From contig JAFAXJ010000349.1 in NCBI GenBank assembly GCA_019241095.1, positions 1 through 7,244 on the forward strand: 7,244 nt of DNA, in the 5' to 3' direction. Positions within the stretch are counted from its first letter, which is position 1. Every line of letters begins with the position of its first letter. Positions 1 through 6,203 of the stretch are shown here, piece after piece. The translations under genes were made by a program, and so were the position numbers. The stretch is from Verrucomicrobiota bacterium. Its GTDB lineage: Bacteria > Verrucomicrobiota > Verrucomicrobiia > Chthoniobacterales > JAFAMB01. The notes under the pieces were generated by a model. The model had not been told where the DNA came from. It did not search any database and saw nothing but the letters and a program-made list of their open reading frames with translations.

Positions 1-89
1 GTTTTATCTTCAACAGGGTCGGTTAGAATCGGATGAATCTCCGGTTTCCCGCATTCCTGGACTACTTTTGCAAAGCGCGCAGTCTTCAC
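1..89 (-). CDS. Partial hypothetical protein, C-terminal part beyond the left edge
   Basis: The frame is open on the minus strand from a TAG at about 211-213 to the window edge, so the 3' end is missing. The best conventional start I see is GTG at 89-87, giving about 29 visible residues that begin VKTARFAKVVQECGKPEIHP and continue ILTDPVEDK. The composition is protein-like: charged residues alternate with an amphipathic stretch, and codons are mixed with no rare clustering. The upstream in-frame segment (about 90-210) also reads without stops and contains HIQGFILFHVGLNKGADD, so the true start could lie further upstream at a non-standard codon. No strong ribosome binding site precedes the GTG (only AAAGAAAG). 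The function is unknown to me; I make no family assignment. That it is coding is an inference from composition and an open frame only. Confidence 0.4.
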   Translation of the reverse strand, partial: MKTARFAKVVQECGKPEIHPILTDPVEDK

Positions 90-195
90 ACTTTCTTTGC
101 TGACGTCGTCGGCGCCTTTATTTAGCCCTACGTGGAAGAGGATAAATCCCTGAATGTGATTTGAGCAGGCACATAATACCGCACGTACATCGGAT

Positions 196-214
196 GCCTA
201 ATCAGGTGTTAGGC
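196..214. repeat. Short inverted repeat resembling integron attC core boxes
   Basis: GCCTAA at 196-201 and TTAGGC at 209-214 are perfect inverted arms around a 7-base centre. Read on the minus strand, the sequence holds GCCTAAC (fits the attC R'' consensus RYYYAAC) followed five bases later by ATTAGGC (one mismatch to the R' consensus GTTRRRY). A real attC has tens of bases and two further boxes between these, so this cannot be a complete recombination site. It could be a collapsed remnant, a small hairpin or chance. No T tract follows on either strand, so it is not a rho-independent terminator. It lies between two minus-strand reading frames and overlaps the stop codon (202-204) of the upstream one. 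Confidence 0.3.
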
Positions 215-336
215 GGTTGTGCGCAACGCACTCTCTTCATTACATGGCTACCGACTTCGTGATAATCTTCGCTGCGGTGGATCGTGGCGACCACACCATC
301 AAACAAGCGCTGACTGCACAAGCCTTGTTCATGCAA
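202..336 (-). pseudogene. Out-of-frame C-terminal continuation of the secreted protein gene
   Basis: The minus strand in this frame reads about 44 residues from TTG 336-334 to TGA 204-202, with segments LFDGVVATIHRSEDYHEV and GSHVMKRVRCAQPPNT. The codons and residue mix look genuinely coding. The frame is open upstream past 345 and joins the frame of the secreted protein if one base is restored in the minus-strand GG run at 349-348. The junction would then read DGER-VRKELHEQG. I therefore interpret it as the true C-terminus of the upstream gene, cut off by a single-base deletion or a sequencing error. The alternative is a separate small protein starting at the TTG, but I see no convincing ribosome binding site for it. 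No family is recognised. Confidence 0.45.
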
Positions 337-344
337 TTCTTTTC

Positions 345-704
345 TTACCGCTCGCCGTCGAATGCTTCACTGGCGATCTGGATGTAACATTTGCAGAAAA
401 ACACGTCGTTCTTGAACTTGGATACCGACTCCTTGACAATGAGTTTCTCAGCGCGCTCGATGCTGTAATTGTGTGCGCGCAACCAGTGTCCAAGATTGGC
501 TGCTGCGCTCGACTCGATTGAACCAAAAACTTTGATGTGCGCGGGCGTCTTGTCCCCGTTCGCATCGCTTCGAATCAGGCCGTCAAACTCCGCGCTTTGC
601 GCTGTCGGCGCGTATATTTCAACTACCCCTCCTGATGGAGTGGCGGGCGTATCTGCTTTTGCTTGCGCCAGGGTGAACATTACGATCAAGACCACCAATC
701 TCAT
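345..704 (-). CDS. Small secreted hypothetical protein (Sec signal peptide), probably truncated by frameshift
   Basis: This 119-residue reading frame starts at ATG 704-702 and ends at TAA 347-345. The start was chosen because it places a signal peptide at the N-terminus: one Arg at position 2, hydrophobic core LVVLIVMFTLAQ, and an AKA cleavage motif before Asp18. The mature part begins DTPATPSGGVVEIYAP and contains a charged middle (EFDGLIRSDANGDKTPAHIK) and a CKC motif near the C-terminus. The product is expected in the periplasm or outside the cell. The frame stays open upstream to an ATG at 845, but that adds a polar leader in front of the signal peptide. No good ribosome binding site precedes 704; a GGAGG abuts an ATG at 794 with no spacing and is unlikely to be used. 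A coherent continuation lies in another frame just downstream (202-336), so this stop is probably premature. I do not recognise the family. Confidence 0.6.
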   Translation of the reverse strand: MRLVVLIVMFTLAQAKADTPATPSGGVVEIYAPTAQSAEFDGLIRSDANGDKTPAHIKVFGSIESSAAANLGHWLRAHNYSIERAEKLIVKESVSKFKNDVFFCKCYIQIASEAFDGER

Positions 705-1093
705 ATTCCGACCAAACGCTGGTTTGCTTTGATTTCCATTCGCTTCATTGAAGCCTATAGGCAAGATAATCGAGTTCGAATTCAAGGTCGACATCCTCCG
801 GGTTTTTGTAGTCTCGCTGCGCGGGCCGGTTAACGGCTTTATCATTCGTTTCAGCTACCAAAGACTAACAGCGCTTGCGAATCCGTCAAATGATAGGTGT
901 CCATCGGAATCCTATAATGAGTATTATTATATAGCTTATTTATCAATTAATCACTTACCTTGATATATAATCCTTCTACTAACCTCAAAAAAGGGGCAAA
1001 AAGGATTAAAGCACCTGTGTACAGGCAATAGAAATGCACACTCCAGGGCAGGCCTCACCTTACCGCCGCGAACCGAAGTCTTCCTTTGCGTGC
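705..1093. other. Gene-poor AT-rich intergenic region
   Basis: I see no convincing gene here. The segment from about 905 to 1010 is markedly AT-rich compared with everything around it and contains several TATAAT-like hexamers on both strands (for example near 913-917 and 965-970). It may hold the promoter of the minus-strand secreted protein, but no -10 has a well-spaced TTGACA-like -35, so I do not call a specific promoter. The plus-strand frame at 748-963 is antisense to the extended leader and ends in low-complexity AT-rich codons; I treat it as spurious. Confidence 0.5.
988..1025 (-). terminator. Weak candidate terminator or small operator dyad
   Basis: CCTGTGTACAGG at 1014-1025 is a perfect 12-base dyad apart from its GT centre. 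On the minus strand it is followed by runs of five T (1004-1000) and six T (993-988), the order expected for termination of the minus-strand symporter operon. The stem is only four or five pairs with a very small loop and the T runs are not immediately adjacent, so it would be weak. It could equally be a protein binding site. Confidence 0.25.
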
Positions 1094-1294
1094 CTAAAAG
1101 GAAGTGGGGAGGTGCTTTGATTTCCCCTCGTCCTCTTCCTCCATACCCGCTGCGGATATGTCCTTAGGGATGAGGCCACCTGATGACGCCCAGAGGTGGA
1201 ACTTTGGCGTCTTTTCGGTCGCCGGCCATGACTCATACTGCCCGGCTCCGGCATACACGTCATCGGGAGGGTCGTTGACAGGAAAGCGGCGCAA
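1094..1294 (-). CDS. Possible small hypothetical protein downstream of the symporter
   Basis: This is a 66-residue frame from TTG 1294-1292 to TAG 1096-1094, starting 37 bases past the symporter stop. The product is polar and acidic, with stretches such as VNDPPDDVYAGAGQYESWP and a GMEEEDEGKSKH tail. It has no membrane segment and no motif I recognise. Third codon positions are GC-rich and acidic/lysine codons look natural, more so than the plus-strand frame across the same DNA (1104-1325). Against it are the weak TTG start and a marginal ribosome binding site (CGGGAG, only three bases away). The frame is open upstream to a TAA inside the symporter's last codons but offers no better start. 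It could be a real trailing operon member or an antisense coincidence. Confidence 0.3.
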   Translation of the reverse strand: MRRFPVNDPPDDVYAGAGQYESWPATEKTPKFHLWASSGGLIPKDISAAGMEEEDEGKSKHLPTSF

Positions 1295-1331
1295 GGGCTC
1301 CCGGCCAGCGACGCTTTTAGCTTGAATCGCA

Positions 1332-2786
1332 CTAGCGCCCTGATCGTGTAAAGGTTAATCCGCCAATGGCGGTAGCGACCAGATTAACCGATAATGCGAT
1401 TAAACCTATGTAAACGGAGGCAGATTCGGTTCCGATTGGGATCGTAAAAACCGGCCTCCACTGCATGGCGCGCGCCATCAAGGTCCCTACGGCCATTCCA
1501 GATACCCAACCGATCAGAAGGCCACGAGCATTCAATCGCATTTTCGAAATTCCAGCGACAATCGACGGGAGGGTTTGCAAGATCCAGATTCCACCCAGTA
1601 ACTGCAGGTCGATAGCATATTCCGTAGGCAGAAAAATAATAAAGGTTAGTGCACCCAATTTGATTATTAACGAAGTTAGTTTTGCTACATTGGCTTCTCC
1701 GGACATGGAGATATAAGGGTTGACAAAAGCTTTCCAAACATTCCTTGTCCATAGATTTGCGGCACCTATCGACATAATAGCAGCCGGCACCAACGCTCCG
1801 ATAGCAATTGCAGCGAAACTAAAACCAGCAAACCAATCCGGAAACATCTTATTGAACAATGCAGGAACCACTTCCGTCGCCCTGTCCGGTCGCACTCCTG
1901 CAGCTATGGCCATATAACCTAATAGTGCAATGAACCCGAGCAAAACAGTGTAGGCTGGCAGAAATATTGCGTTCTTGCGCACGGTGTTGGCGCACGAGGA
2001 GCTTAGAACTCCTGTCATCGTGTGAGGGTAGAGAAACGCAGCCAGCGCTGATCCAAGCGCGAGCGTGGTAAATGGAACCATTTGTTGTGGCTTAAGAAGC
2101 AATCCAAATCCTCTAGTGTGCAACGCTTGATCGGCAGTAGTAAAAATCGCGCGATAGCCCCCTAGTTTAATCGGGATGATGATGATAGCTGCCAGGATCA
2201 CGATGTAGATCATTATGTCTTTCACAAACGCGATGATCGCCGGGGCTCGTAAGCCACTCGAATAAGTATACAGCGCAAGGATGATGAAAGCCGCAGCAAG
2301 AGGCAATTCACCTCGAAATCCTAACCCTTCGATCACGACCTGCATACCGACTAATTGCAAGGCAATGTATGGCATCGTAGCGATGATACCCGTTATTGCT
2401 ATAGCTAACGCTAGCCATTTACTACCATATCGAATGTGCACAAAATCAGCAGCGGTGATGCACCGATTCTCGCGGCAAACTGTCCATAGTCGCGGCATTA
2501 TGGCGAATACGAGGGGATAGACAATGATTGTGTAAGGCAAGGCGAAAAACCCAAAGGCGCCGACCGAATAAACCAGGGCAGGAACTGCGATCACTGTGTA
2601 AGCTGTGTAGAAGTCGCCTCCGATCAGAAACCAGCTAATTATGGTCCCAAATCTCTGTCCAGCCAGTCCCCATTCATGCAACGCTCGAAGGTCCGCACTT
2701 TTCCAGTGCGCGGCAAAAAAGCCGACAACCGTAACCAGCGCAAAAAAGCCGAGGAAAACGGAAGTGGCGACCAAATTGGGTGTCAT
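1332..2786 (-). CDS. Sodium:solute symporter (SSS family, MctP-like)
   Basis: This 484-residue polytopic inner-membrane protein of the solute:sodium symporter family probably imports a small organic solute with Na+. From TM1 it shows FFALVTVVGFFAAHW, then LHEWGLAGQRFGTIISWFL, GGDFYTAYTVIAVPALVY and LPYTIIVYP (about 36-91), then ITAADFVHIRYGSKWLALAIA and TGIIATMPYIALQLVGMQ (about 110-149). From memory this pattern matches the rhizobial monocarboxylate permease MctP subgroup. The segment AAIMSIGAANLWTRN (about 335-349) corresponds to the conserved Na+-site helix of the family. The start is ATG 2786-2784, preceded by GGAGG at 2796-2792 with five-base spacing; an ATG further upstream (2837) would add a non-homologous tail inside the DUF3311 gene. 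The stop of the DUF3311 gene overlaps this ATG (ATGA), so the two are coupled. The substrate (lactate, pyruvate, acetate or another carboxylate) is inferred from the subgroup only. Confidence 0.93.
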   Translation of the reverse strand: MTPNLVATSVFLGFFALVTVVGFFAAHWKSADLRALHEWGLAGQRFGTIISWFLIGGDFYTAYTVIAVPALVYSVGAFGFFALPYTIIVYPLVFAIMPRLWTVCRENRCITAADFVHIRYGSKWLALAIAITGIIATMPYIALQLVGMQVVIEGLGFRGELPLAAAFIILALYTYSSGLRAPAIIAFVKDIMIYIVILAAIIIIPIKLGGYRAIFTTADQALHTRGFGLLLKPQQMVPFTTLALGSALAAFLYPHTMTGVLSSSCANTVRKNAIFLPAYTVLLGFIALLGYMAIAAGVRPDRATEVVPALFNKMFPDWFAGFSFAAIAIGALVPAAIMSIGAANLWTRNVWKAFVNPYISMSGEANVAKLTSLIIKLGALTFIIFLPTEYAIDLQLLGGIWILQTLPSIVAGISKMRLNARGLLIGWVSGMAVGTLMARAMQWRPVFTIPIGTESASVYIGLIALSVNLVATAIGGLTFTRSGR

Positions 2787-3004
2787 CGGGTCCTCCGATA
2801 AACGATATAAATGAGAAGGGAGGTTATGGGGACCCAAAGCAACTGGTACCAGTAAAAAAATGGAAACCCGAAAATGTCAGGTTCAACTGAGTTGTATAAT
2901 GGCGGCAGAAGTAAGGCGGCAAACGGCACGAGCAATAGCGTCGCATCCAAAGCTCGTAACTTTCGGGATTTGCCGTTTTGCGATGCCTCGGGAAGTTCTG
3001 CCAC
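2783..3004 (-). CDS. DUF3311 small membrane protein, symporter partner
   Basis: This 73-residue protein has two predicted membrane helices (about 20-36 and 49-69). It carries the signature PPLYNSVEPDIFGFPFFYWY followed by QLLWVPITSLLIYIVYRR, which I recognise as the DUF3311 family. These short proteins are typically encoded immediately upstream of an SSS-family symporter, as here, and are presumed to be accessory subunits or stabilisers; the biochemical role is not established. The start is GTG 3004-3002, the only standard start codon in the frame before a stop upstream. AAGAGG lies only one base before it, which is unusually close, so the start is less certain than the family. Its TGA overlaps the symporter ATG by the ATGA arrangement, indicating coupled translation in one operon. 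Confidence 0.88.
   Translation of the reverse strand: MAELPEASQNGKSRKLRALDATLLLVPFAALLLPPLYNSVEPDIFGFPFFYWYQLLWVPITSLLIYIVYRRTR
2792..2796 (-). promoter_or_regulatory. Ribosome binding site deciding the symporter start
   Basis: Minus-strand GGAGG lies five bases before ATG 2786-2784, inside the last codons of the DUF3311 gene. It supports this start over the in-frame ATG at 2837. Confidence 0.8.
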
Positions 3005-3197
3005 GCCTCTTTTTAGCGGACTGGGTTCTTGAATGTAAAGGAAGAGTGCCTCCGTGCCTGGCCGTCATAACCTCGCCCTGTGCCTACGCCTTTTGTATGA
3101 TCATCTGACTTCGGCAATCCGCGATGGACGGCTCCCACGAGCTTCCGCCAATGGTCCTAGCGAGTACCAAAGCCGGCGAGTGCCGCCAAAGCAGGGA

Positions 3198-3209
3198 AGT
3201 TACATAACT
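3198..3209. promoter_or_regulatory. Small dyad AGTTA-CA-TAACT
   Basis: Five-base perfect inverted arms surround a two-base centre. The half AGTTA recurs at 3262-3266. It lies 18 bases before the larger palindrome and could be part of a multi-site operator. Short dyads of this size occur by chance, so confidence is low. Confidence 0.3.
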
Positions 3210-3226
3210 CATGGCTATTGTCTTCA

Positions 3227-3247
3227 GCGATAAGCCAATCTTATCGC
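3227..3247. promoter_or_regulatory. Perfect 8+5+8 palindrome, candidate operator
   Basis: GCGATAAG (3227-3234) and CTTATCGC (3240-3247) are perfect inverted repeats around a five-base centre, CCAAT. Neither strand has a T run after it, and it sits about 100 bases upstream of the emrA start, so a terminator is unlikely. Symmetry and size (21 bases) fit a binding site for a dimeric helix-turn-helix repressor or activator such as TetR, MarR or LysR types, which commonly control EmrAB-like pumps. No regulator gene is present in the window. Which of the two divergent operons it controls is not decided by the sequence. Confidence 0.5.
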
Positions 3248-3258
3248 AGTGCCAACAA

Positions 3259-3267
3259 ATAAGTTAT
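3259..3267. promoter_or_regulatory. Small dyad ATAA-G-TTAT
   Basis: Four-base arms surround a single base, followed by C, so the segment contains TTATC, which is also present in the right arm of the large palindrome 12 bases upstream. It may be a weaker secondary site; this is speculative. Confidence 0.25.
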
Positions 3268-3349
3268 CCTCGCGCCACCAATAATGAGTTTTGTTTCGTA
3301 AGGTTACCATTGCGACAGCCCGAATAGCGCGACCAGAACGAACAGTCCT

Positions 3350-4573
3350 ATGAATGCTTCAAACAATCGAATGACCCGGGAAGATAAGCCCCCGGTTTCT
3401 GCACACATCGAGGTGGCTGAAGAAGAAGCTAAACACCATTTCACGCCTGACGGAGCACAGGATCAACAAAAGGAAGACAAAAAATCGAAACGCAACAAAC
3501 GGCGCTTGCCAATCAAGTGGATTCTAATTGCTCTCGTCGTCTTGCTTATCGCAGGATTTTTTGGCTTCCGCTATTGGCAATATGCCAGTACCCACGAATC
3601 AACTGACGACGCATACACGACCAATCACCTCCACCAAATCAGCCCAAGGATCAATGGTACGGTCCAGCGTGTCCTGGTCGATGATAATGTTCGAGTGAAG
3701 GCCGGGCAGGTTCTGGTCGAACTTGATCCGCGGGATTTTGAGGTCAGCTTGGCACAAGCTCAGGCCAATCTTAGTGCGGCACAGGCTGCCGTTGCTCAAT
3801 CAGAAGCACAGTTGGAAGTAGCAAAGGCAAATGTTGGTCAAGCCCAAGCCAATCAGGCAAGTGCTCAGGCAAATGCCGACAATGTGAATGCTGACCAGAA
3901 ACGGAATACCGAGTTGCTTAAAAAGCGAGTAATTTCGCCCCAGGACATGGACCATGCCAATGAAGCCGCTCGAAGTGGAAATGCTTCTTTGGCCGCCGCA
4001 AAGAAGCAGGTTGCCGGCAATGAGGCACAGGTCGCCTTGGCGAGCGCTCAGGTCAAAGCTGGGCAGGCGCAGGTCCAGCAGGCGCAGGAAGCGGTCGACC
4101 AGGCTAAGCTTAACGTTTCGTATACAAAAATCGTTTCGCCGGCAGATGGCCAAGTTGGTCAGCGCACTGTCGAGAGCGGGAATCGGGTCCAACCAGGGCA
4201 GGCGCTCATGGCGATCTCGGAACCTGATGTTTGGGTTCTGGCGAATCTAAAAGAAACTCAAATGGAAAAAGTCCGCGTCGGCCAGCCAGTTGCTATCAGA
4301 ATCGATTCCTTTCCGCACCAAAATTTCAGCGGTTGGGTGGATAGCGTCCAACCGGGTTCTGGTGCGACTTATGCTTTGCTGCCTCCCGACAATGCTACCG
4401 GAAACTTCATCAAAATTGTGCAGCGGGTCCCGGTGAAAGTTGTCTTCGATCCAGGCAGCTTGGGTGAAGCTGCTGGCCGCATCGTTCCAGGATTATCATG
4501 CGAGCCTTCCATCGCGGTGACAGCGCCAGCTCGCCAAATGCCCGAGAACAAGCTAGCTGACACCAAACGTTGA
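3350..4573 (+). CDS. emrA: EmrA-type HlyD family efflux adaptor (membrane fusion protein)
   Basis: This 407-residue periplasmic adaptor links an inner-membrane exporter to an outer-membrane channel. A polar cytoplasmic N-terminus of about 54 residues ends in the basic run KKSKRNKRRLPIK. One membrane anchor follows (about 57-74), then the EmrA hallmark ESTDDAYT (83-90). The first half of the lipoyl/barrel-sandwich domain is at 97-128 (ISPRINGTVQRVLVDDN, KAGQVLVELDP). A long Ala/Gln-rich alpha-hairpin coiled coil spans about 131-255. The second lipoyl half is at 256-290 (YTKIVSPADGQVGQRTVESG), and a beta-barrel region carries LLPPDNATGNFIKIVQRVPV (343-362), typical of EmrA. Length matches the family. 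The first ATG at 3350 has no clear ribosome binding site; ATG 3371 is an alternative with none either. It sits 20 bases upstream of the EmrB-like gene, forming a pump operon. Confidence 0.95.
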   Translation: MNASNNRMTREDKPPVSAHIEVAEEEAKHHFTPDGAQDQQKEDKKSKRNKRRLPIKWILIALVVLLIAGFFGFRYWQYASTHESTDDAYTTNHLHQISPRINGTVQRVLVDDNVRVKAGQVLVELDPRDFEVSLAQAQANLSAAQAAVAQSEAQLEVAKANVGQAQANQASAQANADNVNADQKRNTELLKKRVISPQDMDHANEAARSGNASLAAAKKQVAGNEAQVALASAQVKAGQAQVQQAQEAVDQAKLNVSYTKIVSPADGQVGQRTVESGNRVQPGQALMAISEPDVWVLANLKETQMEKVRVGQPVAIRIDSFPHQNFSGWVDSVQPGSGATYALLPPDNATGNFIKIVQRVPVKVVFDPGSLGEAAGRIVPGLSCEPSIAVTAPARQMPENKLADTKR

Positions 4574-4580
4574 TGGGATT

Positions 4581-4586
4581 GGGGGG
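4581..4586 (+). promoter_or_regulatory. Ribosome binding site of the emrB-like gene
   Basis: A run of six G lies seven bases before ATG 4594, within the 20-base gap after the emrA-like stop. It supports this start and independent re-initiation within one transcript. Confidence 0.6.
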
Positions 4587-4593
4587 CTAAACT

Positions 4594-6153
4594 ATGCCAA
4601 ATCAATCAGACGAAACAGTCACGATTCGGACTTGGATCGCTGTTATGGGCTCCATGCTAGGCGCCTTTATGGCAGTGCTCGATATCCAGATCACTAACGC
4701 GTCGTTGCGCGAGATTACTGGAGGAATTTCTGCGACCTCGGTGGAGGCCTCGTGGGTTTCGACTAGTTACCTGATTGGGGAAATCATAACCATACCTTTG
4801 ACTGCATGGTTATCTCGGGTTTTTAGTTTACGCTGGTACCTGCTTAGTAATGTCGCGCTTTTCCTGGGGTTTTCCGGACTTTGCGGCACTGCAGGGGACT
4901 TGACTCAGATGGTGATTTACAGGGCGGTGCAAGGATTTACCGGAGGCGTGATGATTCCGACTGCGTTCACTGTGGCTAACACCATGTTGCCTCCCAGCAA
5001 GCGTCCGCTCGGCTTAGCACTTTTTGGCATCACTGCGACTATGGGCCCCGCGGTAGGACCCTATATCGGCGGTTTACTGACAGACAGTTTCGGATGGCAG
5101 ATGGTGTTCTACATCAATATTCTTCCCGGGACGATGATGCTCGCGGCAATCTTTTACGCAATTGATGCGCAACCGCCCAATCTTAAGCTGCTGCAAAACG
5201 GCGATTGGTTGGGGATCGCCTGTATGGCGATCGGTCTCGGCTCTTTTATCGCTTTCTTAGAAGAAGGCCAAAATCAAGACTGGTTCACGAGTACCTTCAT
5301 CCAACATTGCTTCGAACTCGCCGTCTTCTTCATACCGCTATTCCTGGTTCTCGAGTTGATCGGAAAACATCCCGTGGTCAACCTGCGTTTGCTTCTCAAT
5401 AGGAATCTCGCTGTTTCCAGCATTGTTAATTTCGTCATGGGCGCCGGCCTTTATGGTTCGGTCTTCCTCCTTCCCCAGTATCTGGAACAAGTTCAGCAAT
5501 ACAGCGCCCGCCAGACTGGGGAGTACATGATTCTGATCGGTTTACCGCAATTGCTGATTTTTCCATTTGTCCCGCGCCTGATGAAACGGTTCGACCTGCG
5601 GCTTATCGTTTGTTTTGGGGCAGCGATTTTCGGTGCAAGCTGCTTTCTGAACACTCACATGGCGCCAAATTTTGGTGGACCCCAATTCCAACTGGCCAAT
5701 GTGATCCGAGCGTTAGGGCAGCCTTTTACAATTGTGCCTCTTTCTGCAATCGCGACCGCCGGTCTGAGGAAGGAGCAACAAGGCGACGGCTCTGCTCTTT
5801 TTAATATTTCGCGCAACCTTGGCGGAAGCGTGGGCACGGCACTACTCAGCACCATGATTACCCAGCGGGAGCAGTTTCACGATTTCCGAATCGGTGAACG
5901 AGTGACGGCTTATAGTTTGCAGGTTCAGGACTTCCTAAATTCGCAAGCAGCCTATTTTGTCAAGCAGGGAGGCGATCCAGTCTTAGCAATGCAACGCGCC
6001 TACAAAGCCCTGCAAGGCGATGTGCAAGCATCTTCATTTGTGATGGCGTTTAGCGAATGTTTTTTAGTAATTGCGTTCGTTATTCTTTCGGGATCGGCTG
6101 CAATTTGGCTTTGTCGTAAGGCGAAACCGGCTGGCGAGGCAGCGGCGGGATAA
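4594..6153 (+). CDS. emrB: EmrB-type MFS multidrug exporter (DHA2 family, 14 TM)
   Basis: This 519-residue major facilitator of the drug:H+ antiporter-2 family probably exports hydrophobic drugs, uncouplers or other toxic compounds with the EmrA-like adaptor. TM1 carries the family motif as MAVLDIQITNASL (about 26-38; commonly LDxTIVNVAL, so this is the LDIQI variant). It is followed by WVSTSYLIGEIITIPLTAWL (54-73) and a loop Arg-rich motif (SRVFSLRW). Motif B is RAVQGFTGGVMIP (110-122) and motif C GPAVGPYIGGLL (151-162), followed by GWQMVFYINILPG, a DHA2 signature. The length and the number of hydrophobic segments fit 14 helices. The C-terminus is a short basic/Ala tail. It ends 50 bases from the stop of the converging minus-strand gene, with no obvious bidirectional terminator between them. 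Substrate is unknown; a TolC-like outer-membrane partner is not encoded nearby. Confidence 0.95.
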   Translation: MPNQSDETVTIRTWIAVMGSMLGAFMAVLDIQITNASLREITGGISATSVEASWVSTSYLIGEIITIPLTAWLSRVFSLRWYLLSNVALFLGFSGLCGTAGDLTQMVIYRAVQGFTGGVMIPTAFTVANTMLPPSKRPLGLALFGITATMGPAVGPYIGGLLTDSFGWQMVFYINILPGTMMLAAIFYAIDAQPPNLKLLQNGDWLGIACMAIGLGSFIAFLEEGQNQDWFTSTFIQHCFELAVFFIPLFLVLELIGKHPVVNLRLLLNRNLAVSSIVNFVMGAGLYGSVFLLPQYLEQVQQYSARQTGEYMILIGLPQLLIFPFVPRLMKRFDLRLIVCFGAAIFGASCFLNTHMAPNFGGPQFQLANVIRALGQPFTIVPLSAIATAGLRKEQQGDGSALFNISRNLGGSVGTALLSTMITQREQFHDFRIGERVTAYSLQVQDFLNSQAAYFVKQGGDPVLAMQRAYKALQGDVQASSFVMAFSECFLVIAFVILSGSAAIWLCRKAKPAGEAAAG

Positions 6154-6203
6154 TTGGCCAGTGTCGAAGGGCTCCCCTTGCCGTGGTCGAGAAAACTGCT
6201 CTT

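Larger units (their letters stand above)
3005..3349. other. Divergent intergenic region between symporter and efflux operons
   Basis: This 345-base stretch separates two divergent operons and holds no gene I can support. The plus-strand frame at 2860-3108 is antisense to DUF3311 and has no family features. The region must contain both promoters. I find no convincing paired -35/-10 elements on either strand, but there are three dyads between 3198 and 3267, listed separately, so the regulatory signals probably concentrate there. Confidence 0.6.

Noticed and set aside
219..521. Plus-strand 100-residue frame
   Set aside because: It overlaps the minus-strand secreted protein and its continuation. 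It lacks a signal peptide, recognisable motif or ribosome binding site. The minus strand has a clean Sec signal with an AKA cleavage site. I cannot exclude it fully because it is unbroken where the minus frame is shifted.
748..963. Plus-strand 71-residue frame
   Set aside because: It ends in AT-rich low-complexity codons and has no supporting start context.
1332..2837. ATG 2837 as start of the symporter
   Set aside because: It adds 17 residues overlapping DUF3311 and lacks a ribosome binding site; ATG 2786 has GGAGG at five-base spacing.
2860..3108. Plus-strand 82-residue frame
   Set aside because: It is antisense to the clearly recognised DUF3311 gene and shows no family features.
3227..3247. 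Rho-independent terminator at the perfect palindrome
   Set aside because: No T tract follows on either strand, and it lies upstream of both divergent operons where termination is not expected.
6154..6203. Bidirectional terminator between the converging genes
   Set aside because: The only complementarity (around AAGGGCTCCCCTT) leaves no usable loop, and no T runs flank it.
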